From contig CANQSI010000002.1 of NCBI GenBank assembly GCA_947626465.1, positions 1-42,179 on the forward strand: 42,179 bases of DNA, read 5' to 3'. Position numbers and translations under genes: made by a program. The DNA is from an uncultured Atopobiaceae bacterium. Its GTDB lineage: Bacteria > Actinomycetota > Coriobacteriia > Coriobacteriales > Atopobiaceae. Under the pieces are notes generated by a model. It worked only from the letters and a program-made list of their open reading frames with translations, searched no databases and had not been told where the DNA came from. The first letter of the stretch is position 1. Each line of letters begins with the position of its first letter. Below, piece by piece: positions 8,633 to 16,252 of the stretch.

Positions 8633-9562
8633 GTGGCGAAGACGCAAGAGAGCCGAGCGGCTACGGCCTACGCCGTGGGCGCGGCAAGCCGTGCACGGAC
8701 GCTCACGCGGATCCTCTGGATAGGCTTCGCGCTGAACGTCCTCGTCGCCGTCTTCAAGTTCATCTACGGCACGCTCAGCGGCTCCATGTCGATGACCAAC
8801 GACGGCATCGCGAGCTTCCTCGATGCCGGCTCCACGCTGATCGGCCTCGCGGGCGTGTCCATCGCGAGCCGCCCGCCCTCAAAGAAGCACCCCTATGGCC
8901 ACGCGAAGTACGAGACCTACGCGTCGGTGGCCATCGGCGTCATCCTCATCATCGCCGCGGGCGACATCGCGCGGGAGGCCATCGCCTCGCTCCTCGAGGG
9001 CGGAAGCCACGTGATGGTGGATTGGGCGAGCTATGTGATCATGCTCGCCACCATGGCGCTGAACATCTGGGTTGCCTGGTGGGAGGGCCGCTGGGGTCGC
9101 GCGCTCCACTCCGAATCGCTCACCGCGGACGCAAAGCACACGTGGACTGACGTCTACGTGTCGGTCTCGGTCATCTGCTCGCTCATCTTCGTGCAGCTTG
9201 GCTACCCCGCGGCAGACGCGCTCGTGTCCCTCATCGTCGCCCTCGCGGTGCTCGCGTCGGCCATCTCCATCTTCCTCGAGGCGAACCGTACGCTCGCAGA
9301 CGCTTCCCGCCTTGATGCGGGCGAGGTGGCCGAGGTCGTGGAGGGTGTGGCCGGCGTCGCGGGCGTGGATGAGGTGCGAAGCCGTGGCACCGAGGGCGAG
9401 GTCTACGTCGACCTCCATGTCCTGCTCGACCCCAACATGACGCTACGCGAGGCGAACGAGATCGCCCAGTCGGCAGAAGCGCTCCTCGAGGAGCGGTTCC
9501 CCGAGGTCGCCGACGTGAGCGTGCTGATGAAACCCGCGCAGGAGGGCAGCGAGGGGGATTGA
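8633..9562 (+). CDS. Cation diffusion facilitator family transporter (copy 2)
   Basis: 309-residue paralogue of the CDF gene at 6545, alike along the whole length, including the signature NDGIASFLD in helix 2 and the C-terminal EVRSRGTEGEVYVDLHVLLDP. The same unusual helix-2 site appears (A60/D64) with a normal helix-5 pair (H169/D173), so the substitution is a shared trait and not an error in one copy. The start is GTG 8633, preceded by GGGAGG at 8623-8628; an ATG at 8617 is in another frame. The gene ends 5 nt from the stop of the convergent ROK-IIB gene, inside a perfect hairpin. Confidence 0.9.
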   Translation: MAKTQESRAATAYAVGAASRARTLTRILWIGFALNVLVAVFKFIYGTLSGSMSMTNDGIASFLDAGSTLIGLAGVSIASRPPSKKHPYGHAKYETYASVAIGVILIIAAGDIAREAIASLLEGGSHVMVDWASYVIMLATMALNIWVAWWEGRWGRALHSESLTADAKHTWTDVYVSVSVICSLIFVQLGYPAADALVSLIVALAVLASAISIFLEANRTLADASRLDAGEVAEVVEGVAGVAGVDEVRSRGTEGEVYVDLHVLLDPNMTLREANEIAQSAEALLEERFPEVADVSVLMKPAQEGSEGD

Positions 9563-9576
9563 GGCCGCTAGGCCTC
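9561..9576. terminator. Hairpin between convergent stop codons
   Basis: GAGGCC-GCTA-GGCCTC, a perfect 6-bp stem with a 4-nt loop. It contains the end of the CDF stop on the plus strand and the stop of the ROK-IIB gene on the minus strand. There is no U-run on either side, so intrinsic termination is uncertain. It may act in both directions or protect 3' ends. Confidence 0.45.
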
Positions 9577-11007
9577 CGGAGCCTCCACCAGCATGGTCTC
9601 AGCCTCGAGGCGCTGGAGGCAGAGCGCGAGCATGCCCGTGAAGATTGCCTCGCGAAGATCGTCGAGCTTGATGAGGTCGGGCAGGAACTTCTCCGGGAGG
9701 TGCTCGGCCACTTCGTTTCTGAGGGCATCCATGTCGGGCACGAGATCGCAGGAGAGGTAGAACGCGTCTGGCGCCGCTATGCAGCTCGTGGCCACCACGT
9801 GGGCGGCAGCGGTCTTGAGGGCGGCCTCCGGGCTCCAACGCATGTCGTCTGCATCGATGTCGATGGGCCAGAGCGATTGGATGATGCCGACCTCGCCCGC
9901 AAAGCCCCGGTGGCCCTTGACGAGCTTGCCGTCGAGCACCGTCCCCGCAGCACCCGTCTCGTGGCCCGTTTGCTGCTGGTAGAGCGACACGTTCTCATAG
10001 CGCTTCTGCGATGCGTAACAACCCACCGCCGCGGCATTCGCGTCGTTTTCAACGAAGATGCGCGCGTCGGGGTACTGCTCGAGGATCTCGCTGAAGTCGT
10101 AGGTGGTGTCTGAATCGGGAGGAAACGTCGCGATGAGCCCGTCCACGACGCCCGGTACGACGATCCCCACCGCATCCACCGCCCCGGCGTCGATTCCGGA
10201 GGAGCGCAACGAGATGAGCAAATCGCTCACGTCGCGGAAGTCCACGCGACGCTTGGCCACGCGGCCGGAGGCCTTCACCTCGTTGTCCTCGTAGAGGCGA
10301 TAGCGAATGGTGGTGCGGTTCGTGTGGAGGTTCACGAAGATCACGAGCACGCTTTTGTCGCTCAGGACCTTTCTCACGATGCGCAGGTCGGGAGCATCGG
10401 GCGTAGTGGCATCGAGGGCGTCGAGGAGGAGGCGGATCGTCCCCGCTGCGTCGTAGGCCCCGTAGATCTTGGCGGGGATCTCGAAAACCGGCGTGGAAGG
10501 GAAGGATTCCGCCACCTTCTTGCGCAGGTAGCCCACCTGTGGGGCGAGCATCACCGCAGCGTAGGCGCCATTATCCTCGACCGCTTCCTCGAGGGGCTTC
10601 GCCACGAAGGTGTAGCCGAGCGAAAGCGAGGTGGCGGTGACGCTGAGCTTCTCCGCGAACATCATCGTGGTGAGGCCGGTGGTGCAGCAAAGCAGCACGG
10701 TCTCGGTCCTGCGCGCGCCTTGCTCGAGGAGCACCTCGAGCATCTCATCGAAGAGCTCGTGGGCGCGGGGGAGGTCGTTGAGCTCGAAGTGGAGGTGGAA
10801 GATCGGCTCGGAATCCTCGTGATGTGCACGTTGGATGATGAACTCCACGATGCGCGGCTGCAGGTCATCCACCTTGTAGAACGTCACCTTCGCGTCGGCG
10901 GCATCGGTGGAAAGGTCGATCTCGTCGTCGCCCTTCGCCTCGATGGTGCAGCCGTCGATCACCCGAGAGAGGATCCACGAGCGAAACGCCTCATAGGACT
11001 TCGGCAT
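9568..11007 (-). CDS. PTS IIB (lactose/cellobiose type) - ROK domain fusion protein
   Basis: 479 residues in three parts. Residues 1-98 form a domain I do not recognise. Residues 103-190 resemble PTS IIB of the lactose/cellobiose type: VLLCCTTGLTTMM with C108 at the phosphorylation position, and VMLAPQVGYL at 152-161. Residues about 217-473 resemble the ROK sugar kinase/repressor family: VGIVVPGVVDG (280-290), FVENDANAAAVG (318-329) with the catalytic-position D322, and GHRGFAGEVG (365-374). The N-terminal phosphate loop (DxGGT in active kinases) is degenerate, VNLHTNRTTI, and the ROK zinc motif CxCGxxGC is absent, so kinase activity is doubtful. No helix-turn-helix is evident. I infer a sugar-responsive regulator or enzyme controlled by PTS phosphorylation. 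The GH13 gene lies 81 bp upstream on the same strand. GGAGGT precedes the ATG. Confidence 0.75.
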   Translation of the reverse strand: MPKSYEAFRSWILSRVIDGCTIEAKGDDEIDLSTDAADAKVTFYKVDDLQPRIVEFIIQRAHHEDSEPIFHLHFELNDLPRAHELFDEMLEVLLEQGARRTETVLLCCTTGLTTMMFAEKLSVTATSLSLGYTFVAKPLEEAVEDNGAYAAVMLAPQVGYLRKKVAESFPSTPVFEIPAKIYGAYDAAGTIRLLLDALDATTPDAPDLRIVRKVLSDKSVLVIFVNLHTNRTTIRYRLYEDNEVKASGRVAKRRVDFRDVSDLLISLRSSGIDAGAVDAVGIVVPGVVDGLIATFPPDSDTTYDFSEILEQYPDARIFVENDANAAAVGCYASQKRYENVSLYQQQTGHETGAAGTVLDGKLVKGHRGFAGEVGIIQSLWPIDIDADDMRWSPEAALKTAAAHVVATSCIAAPDAFYLSCDLVPDMDALRNEVAEHLPEKFLPDLIKLDDLREAIFTGMLALCLQRLEAETMLVEAPEA

Positions 11008-11088
11008 GGCACCTCCGGCACCCTCGATCTCGCCAGAATCTTCGATCTGGGCAAAGTGTAGCTGCCACGTGCATCCGCCTATCGAGCG

Positions 11089-12516
11089 TTACGCAAGTTC
11101 AACAACACATCCACTGTGGGGCGCGAGACGCACCCAGAGCTTCCCCTCGCGAAGCGCCGCCTCGCCCGACCCCGCAGCTACGCGTGCGCTCTCGGCGCCT
11201 ACGGGAAGGTCGAGCCAGAGCTCTCGCTCCCCGTCGGCATTCGAGAGCGCCGTGATGCACGCCACATCGCGTCCGGATGCGTTCTCCGGATGCCCCGCGT
11301 CGAGCACGCGCGCGAAGGCGTAGGTTTCCGTTTGGAGGGAGATCTCCTGGTAGCGGCCCCAGGAGAATTCGGGATGCGCGTCCCTGAGCGTGGAGAGCGC
11401 GCGGATGAGGGGGCAGATTTCCGGGTGTGGCACGTCGAGCGTGGCGAGGTCGAGCGCCGGTCGAAGCGGCTCGTCTGCGAGGGCGCCTCGCCCCTTTCGA
11501 CCCTGGATGCCGAACTCGGAGCCGTAGTAGACGCTCGGAATGCCGAGGATCGTGAAGAGGAACACCGTCACGGGCACGAGGTCGCGGGGGTCGGCGAGCT
11601 TCGAGGCGATCCGCTCCACGTCCTGGTTGTCGCAGAAGGTGTAGAGATGCGCGCCCTGGCATGCGCCCCACGGCCCGAAGAGCCGAAGGACGTTATGCCC
11701 CATCTCGAAGTAGTTGTGCGAGTTGTGGGCGCTCCAGATGGCCTTCGAGAGCTCGTAGTTCGTCACGGAATCGAGGTGCGCATCGTTCAACCATCGCTCG
11801 TAGTTGCCCATGATCACCTCGCCCATGAGCCAAAAGTCGCTGCGGAGGCCCTTCATGCGGCCCACGAGCTGGCGCAGGAACTCGAAGTCCATCACGTCTG
11901 CGGAATCGAGGCGGATGCCGTCGATGCCGAAGTCCTCGAGCCAAAACTGCGCGACATCGAGGAGGTAGTCCCTCACCTGCTGGTTCTGGAGGTTCAGCGC
12001 GGGGAGGATGTCCACGCCTCGCCATCCCTCATAGCCAAAGCCGTCGCCCATCTGTCCCGGCCAGTCGAAGTTCACCCCGCGATACCAATCCTTCGCCCAG
12101 GAATCCCAGCGCTTCTCGCGAAGGTCCCGGAAGGCGAAGAAGTCGCGCCCGGTGTGGTTGAAGACGCCGTCCACCACGACTTTGATGCCAAGTTCATGGC
12201 AGTGCGCCACCCACGCGCGGAAGTCGTCGTTCGTGCCGAGGCGGCTGTCGACTACGCGGTAGTCGATCGTGTCGTAGCCGTGCGTCGCGCTCTGGAAGAG
12301 CGGCCCGATGTAGATGGCGGTGAATCCGAGCCCGGCGGCATGCTCGGCCCATTCGCGAAGGCGCTCGAAGGGCGCGGGGGGAAGCGGGATGCCATGCTCC
12401 TCAGCGCCGCGCGCGAGCTGGGCTTCGGCGCTCTCGAAGGAGTTCTCGCGCGGGCATCCGCAGAGCCCGAGCGGATAGATGTGGTAGAACCGCGCGCTCT
12501 CAAACCAAGGGGCCAT
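11089..12516 (-). CDS. Alpha-amylase family glycoside hydrolase (GH13)
   Basis: 475 residues with a (beta/alpha)8 barrel. The conserved regions are visible: DGVFNHTG (116-123), GIRLDSADVMD with nucleophile D204, LMGEVIMG with acid/base E233, and FCDNQD with D299. The usual His before the last Asp (NHD) is Gln298 here. There is no signal peptide, so it acts in the cytoplasm, probably on imported malto-oligosaccharides; it could equally be a cyclomaltodextrinase-like or transglycosylating enzyme. ATG 12516 was chosen because AAAGAGGA lies upstream and the barrel begins at once; the open frame extends 73 codons further upstream without support. The IIB-ROK gene follows on the same strand. Confidence 0.87.
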   Translation of the reverse strand: MAPWFESARFYHIYPLGLCGCPRENSFESAEAQLARGAEEHGIPLPPAPFERLREWAEHAAGLGFTAIYIGPLFQSATHGYDTIDYRVVDSRLGTNDDFRAWVAHCHELGIKVVVDGVFNHTGRDFFAFRDLREKRWDSWAKDWYRGVNFDWPGQMGDGFGYEGWRGVDILPALNLQNQQVRDYLLDVAQFWLEDFGIDGIRLDSADVMDFEFLRQLVGRMKGLRSDFWLMGEVIMGNYERWLNDAHLDSVTNYELSKAIWSAHNSHNYFEMGHNVLRLFGPWGACQGAHLYTFCDNQDVERIASKLADPRDLVPVTVFLFTILGIPSVYYGSEFGIQGRKGRGALADEPLRPALDLATLDVPHPEICPLIRALSTLRDAHPEFSWGRYQEISLQTETYAFARVLDAGHPENASGRDVACITALSNADGERELWLDLPVGAESARVAAGSGEAALREGKLWVRLAPHSGCVVELA

Positions 12517-12677
12517 ACACGTCCTCTTTCCCTTGCACGCAACCGATGCATCAATCTGATAATTGTAGGAACTTCCTCGCCGTTGGCGCCGCACTGGCGC
12601 TAGATTGGTGGTTGCGAGCTCGATGGGAGCCCAGAAGCGCACACGTTCGTGGGAACATGGGACAGGGGAGGTACACC
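12517..12677. promoter_or_regulatory. Divergent promoter region of the amylase gene and the SGNH-GNAT cassette
   Basis: 161 bp between divergent starts. A minus-strand -10 element TACAAT (plus-strand 12562-12567) is well placed for the amylase gene, but I see no clear -35. For the plus strand, GGGGAGGT at 12665-12672 is a strong ribosome site for ATG 12678; its promoter is not obvious. Confidence 0.4.
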
Positions 12678-14852
12678 ATGGCAACGCTTCAGTGGCAATC
12701 GCTCGATCAAGGTGGCTCGTGGACCCAACAGGCACGGGCGAAGGATTTCCTTTCCGGATATATCGCCCTCGAGGAGGATTCTCCGGGAAACGCCTCCGGC
12801 GGCTGGGTGCGGCCGCTGCGCTTCACGCGAGAGCAGATTCGCGCCCTTTCGAGCGTAGCCGCATGGCATCCGGCGCTCTATCGCGCGCAAGCCACCTCCA
12901 CGGCGGGCATGTGCATCGAGGTGAAGACGCGCGCCACGCGCATAGGGCTCGAGGTCGTGCGCGAGGCGGGCTTGGCTCGCGTGGGCGACGAGATGGCCGA
13001 CGTGTCAGAGGACGGGTTCTCCGTCGATGTGAACGAGCGCCACGCGGAGGGAGTGCTCGATGTCCACGGCGAGGGCCTCGTGGTAGTCGACCTCTCCGAC
13101 GAGAAGAAGTCCGCAGAGCGCCTCGTGCGCCTCTGGCTCCCCGCATTTTCCCCATGCCGCGTGCGCAGCCTCTTTGCGAGCGCAGATGTGGCACCGCTTC
13201 CCAAGAGGCGTACCCTCCTCGTTCTCGGAGGGTCGGCCGCCCAAGGGCAAAACGCGCATGATCCCGGCCTCGGTTGGGCGCAGGTCCTTCGTCGCGAGGC
13301 CAATCTCGAGGTGATCAACCAGGGCCTTCTCTCCCAGGTGTTCCAGCCGAGCGCGCTCTCGCCGCTCGCGGGCAACGTCGATCCCGATCTCATCTGGATT
13401 GCCTATGGCGGGGCCTATCGCCATGAGGAGTGCTACGCCGGGGCACTCGAGCGCGATATCCGCGCGGCGCTCGGCGTGGTGCGGCGTCTATGGCGAGATC
13501 GCCCCACGTGGATCCAAACTCCCACGCCGCATGACGAGAACGCGCGTCCCTCTGCGGCGAGGAGCTGCTGGCGTGAGCTCCCCGATATCCTCGCGCGCAT
13601 CTCCGAGCGCTGGCCGCAGTTCGAGCTCGTGGATGGCGACGATCTCCTCGACGCCGATGCCTCGCTCATGGACGATGCCGACCACCCGAACGCCGAGGGC
13701 CACGCTGAGATGGCGAAGCGCATCGGGCGCGTGCTCGCGGGCAAGCCCCCCATAACGGAAAGGGAGCGCGAGGACCGCTCGCTCCCGAGCTTCCTTCGCG
13801 AGCGCGGGCGCGCAGATGCGATGCGCCGCCCGATCGCCTCTCCCGAACTCAAGGATCGCGAGGCTGCGGAGCTCGCCGAGGACGAGGTGCTCGCCGAGCC
13901 GGCCGAGGTGGCGCCCATCGCCGAGCCGGAGCTCGAGGCATCCGAAGGCGAGCTCTCCCTCCTCTCGAGGATGTCCGAGGGAGACGTGGACGAGGCCGCT
14001 GCAAAGGAGGTCGACGTCCCCGAGGGTAAGTCCGCGAGCCTCGAGGCCACGGCCGTGCTCGATGCGCGGGCGCTTCGCAGGGCGCTCAAGGAGGGCGCGC
14101 CCCCGCGTGGCACCTCGCGCGTGCGCGAGGAAGACATCGATGCCGTGCTCTCCCTCTTCGCCGAGGGGCCGCTCGATTCCGTGCCGATGGAGCAGATCGT
14201 ACTCCGCGGCCTCGGAAAGATGAGCTACGCGAGCGAGGGCTTCGCCACGGTTGATCTCCCCGATGGCACGCGCTACTTCTGGGGCACGGACGTGATCGAG
14301 GCGAAGCGGGCGATGGCGCGCCAAACGAGGCCAAGCCTCGCCGTGGTGCTCTCGCCAGAGCTCGAGGGCGTGCTTCGGCGCACCTTCTCGGCCAACGAGG
14401 CGAGCATGCCCTACACGCTCGTGGTCTACGAGGGAACGGAGCCCCTTCCCGTGGAGGCGGAACTCGACGTACGCACCCTCGCGCCCAGCTGGGCGAGCGT
14501 GATCCGCAAGGCCTACAGCTTCCCCGAGGGAGCGAGCGCGGCGGAGATCGCGCACCTCCTCGCAAAGGGGCAGATCCTCGGGGGCTTCGATCTCGACAAC
14601 CAGCTCGTGGGCTTCATCGGCGAGCATCCGGATGGAGCGCTCGGCATGCTCGAGGTCTTCCCTCGGGCGCGCCGGCGCGGCTTTGGTTCGGCGCTTCTCG
14701 CGTCGAAGGCGAACGAGCACCTCGGCAAAGGCTGGACGCCGTTCAGCCAGGTGATGGCCGCCAATGACGCATCGCTCGCCCTGCACAAGGCCGTCGGCTT
14801 CGAGGTCGTGAAGACGCGCCAGTTCTACATCCCCATGGAGGGCGCGCGATGA
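12678..14852 (+). CDS. SGNH/GDSL hydrolase - GNAT acyltransferase fusion protein
   Basis: 724 residues. Residues 1-170 look like a beta-rich accessory domain, as often precedes SGNH hydrolases. Residues about 178-355 are SGNH-like: LLVLGGSAAQG with nucleophile S186, and DDADHPN with D333 and H336; the GxND block reads YGGAY, so oxyanion-hole geometry is altered. An acidic, Ala/Glu-rich linker (about 360-470) follows. A C-terminal region (about 540-724) holds a GNAT acetyl-CoA-binding motif, RRRGFGSALL near residue 660, and the typical ending AANDASLALHKAVGF. It thus joins an ester or amide hydrolase-like domain to an N-acyltransferase domain. No signal peptide or membrane segment is seen, so it is cytoplasmic. 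GGAGG lies 6 nt before ATG 12678. Its stop overlaps the ATP-grasp start (ATGA). Substrates are unknown. Confidence 0.8.
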   Translation: MATLQWQSLDQGGSWTQQARAKDFLSGYIALEEDSPGNASGGWVRPLRFTREQIRALSSVAAWHPALYRAQATSTAGMCIEVKTRATRIGLEVVREAGLARVGDEMADVSEDGFSVDVNERHAEGVLDVHGEGLVVVDLSDEKKSAERLVRLWLPAFSPCRVRSLFASADVAPLPKRRTLLVLGGSAAQGQNAHDPGLGWAQVLRREANLEVINQGLLSQVFQPSALSPLAGNVDPDLIWIAYGGAYRHEECYAGALERDIRAALGVVRRLWRDRPTWIQTPTPHDENARPSAARSCWRELPDILARISERWPQFELVDGDDLLDADASLMDDADHPNAEGHAEMAKRIGRVLAGKPPITEREREDRSLPSFLRERGRADAMRRPIASPELKDREAAELAEDEVLAEPAEVAPIAEPELEASEGELSLLSRMSEGDVDEAAAKEVDVPEGKSASLEATAVLDARALRRALKEGAPPRGTSRVREEDIDAVLSLFAEGPLDSVPMEQIVLRGLGKMSYASEGFATVDLPDGTRYFWGTDVIEAKRAMARQTRPSLAVVLSPELEGVLRRTFSANEASMPYTLVVYEGTEPLPVEAELDVRTLAPSWASVIRKAYSFPEGASAAEIAHLLAKGQILGGFDLDNQLVGFIGEHPDGALGMLEVFPRARRRGFGSALLASKANEHLGKGWTPFSQVMAANDASLALHKAVGFEVVKTRQFYIPMEGAR

Positions 14853-16252
14853 GCGCGGCGGACTTCGGCGCGACGCGCGCCGGCCTCGTGCTCGAGGAGG
14901 AATTCAACGCCACGTGCGCCGCGCTCGCGGGCGACGTCGAGAGCCGAGCTTCGGGTGACGACTATCTCGCCACCACGCACGCGCTCTACCACGGCCAGCC
15001 GCTTTCCTGGGCCTTCACGCCCAAGATCTTCACGCCGAAGGGCGAAGGCTACCTGCGGGAGATCGCGGAGACCATGGGGCGCATCATGGAGAAGGTCACG
15101 CGCGCCTTTCGCGAGCGCGAGGAGGTGCGCGCGGCGTTCGGACTGCCCCGGGAGGTGGAGGAGCTCTGCCTGCTCCCTGTGGGCTATGGCTCGGAGATCC
15201 CGCTCGCGCGCGTGGACATCTTCCTGAACGAGCGCACGGGACAGTTCTGGTTTTGCGAGCTCAACACCGACGGCTCGGCCGGCATGACGAGTGCGGTGGA
15301 GGTGAGCGAGGCAATCGCCCGTTCGGCCACGTGGGAGGCGTTCTCGAAGCGCCACGGCGAGGCGAGGACCTTCGACGTGGTGCGTGCGTGCGCCGAGGCC
15401 ATCCTCGAGACCTATTCGGAGTGGGAGGGGCGCGGCACGCACGGACACCCCGATGAGAAGCCCGTGATCGGCGTGGTGGATTACGGCGAATCCATCTCCG
15501 CAGACGAGGTGGCCCACTTCGTAGAGATCTTCGAGGAGAAGGGCGTCACGTGCCGCTTCTCCGAGATTCGCGAGCTCACGGTCGTGGAGGGGGCGGGCGG
15601 CGCGCAAATCGCCGACGCCTGCGGCACGCTCGACCTCGTGTGGCGGCGCGCCGTGCTCTCGGAAATGCTCGAGAAGCCCTGTTCGGGCTCCGAGGCACTC
15701 ATCCGTGCGCAGAGGGAGCAGCTCGCGTGCGTGGTGGGAGGGTTTCGTACCTGGCCCTGCGCCACGAAGACGGTGTTCTGCGCCCTGCGCAGCCCCGTCC
15801 TTCGCGATCTCCTCACCGGCGCCGAGCGTCGCTTCGTGGAGGAGCACGTGCCCTACACGGAGGTCCTCGGCCCCGAGACGGACCTCTCTCGCTTCGTGGA
15901 GAAGGACGAATGGATCGTAAAGCCGCAGGATGGCTATAACGCGATGGGCGTCGTGGCGGGGCTCGACGAGACGCCGAAGGCCTGGCAGGAGGTGCTCCTG
16001 CGCGCAGCCGAAACCCGCAGCGTGATCCAGCGCTACGCGCCGCAGTTCAAAAGCGCCGTCTACCTCGGAGGCAAGCTTCCGCAGGGCGAGGATCCGCTCA
16101 TCTGCCGCGAGGAATCCATGATGGAGGGGCTCTTCCTCTTCCGCGGCAAGTTCCAAGGCGTGTTCACCCGCTGCGGGCGCGAGGCGACGATCGGCGAATG
16201 GACCGATCGGCTGAACATGGGATGCTTCGTGGTGGGGGAGGAGCACGCGTGA
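14849..16252 (+). CDS. Glutathionylspermidine-synthase-like ATP-grasp ligase
   Basis: 467 residues. The pattern FWFCELNTDGSAGM (about residues 132-145) and the later DEWIVKPQDGYNAMGV resemble the C-terminal ATP-grasp domain of glutathionylspermidine synthase and its uncharacterised bacterial relatives, which join a carboxylate to an amine using ATP. The N-terminal amidase domain of true Gsp synthase is missing, and nothing in the window suggests glutathione metabolism, so the substrate is probably different. It overlaps the gene before it by 4 nt (ATGA) and the gene after it by 4 nt (GTGA), so the three products should be made in step. Confidence 0.75.
   Translation: MSAADFGATRAGLVLEEEFNATCAALAGDVESRASGDDYLATTHALYHGQPLSWAFTPKIFTPKGEGYLREIAETMGRIMEKVTRAFREREEVRAAFGLPREVEELCLLPVGYGSEIPLARVDIFLNERTGQFWFCELNTDGSAGMTSAVEVSEAIARSATWEAFSKRHGEARTFDVVRACAEAILETYSEWEGRGTHGHPDEKPVIGVVDYGESISADEVAHFVEIFEEKGVTCRFSEIRELTVVEGAGGAQIADACGTLDLVWRRAVLSEMLEKPCSGSEALIRAQREQLACVVGGFRTWPCATKTVFCALRSPVLRDLLTGAERRFVEEHVPYTEVLGPETDLSRFVEKDEWIVKPQDGYNAMGVVAGLDETPKAWQEVLLRAAETRSVIQRYAPQFKSAVYLGGKLPQGEDPLICREESMMEGLFLFRGKFQGVFTRCGREATIGEWTDRLNMGCFVVGEEHA

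Noticed and set aside
12517-12735. 73-codon extension of the amylase gene
   Set aside because: It would overlap the divergent gene start, and a good ribosome site precedes ATG 12516.
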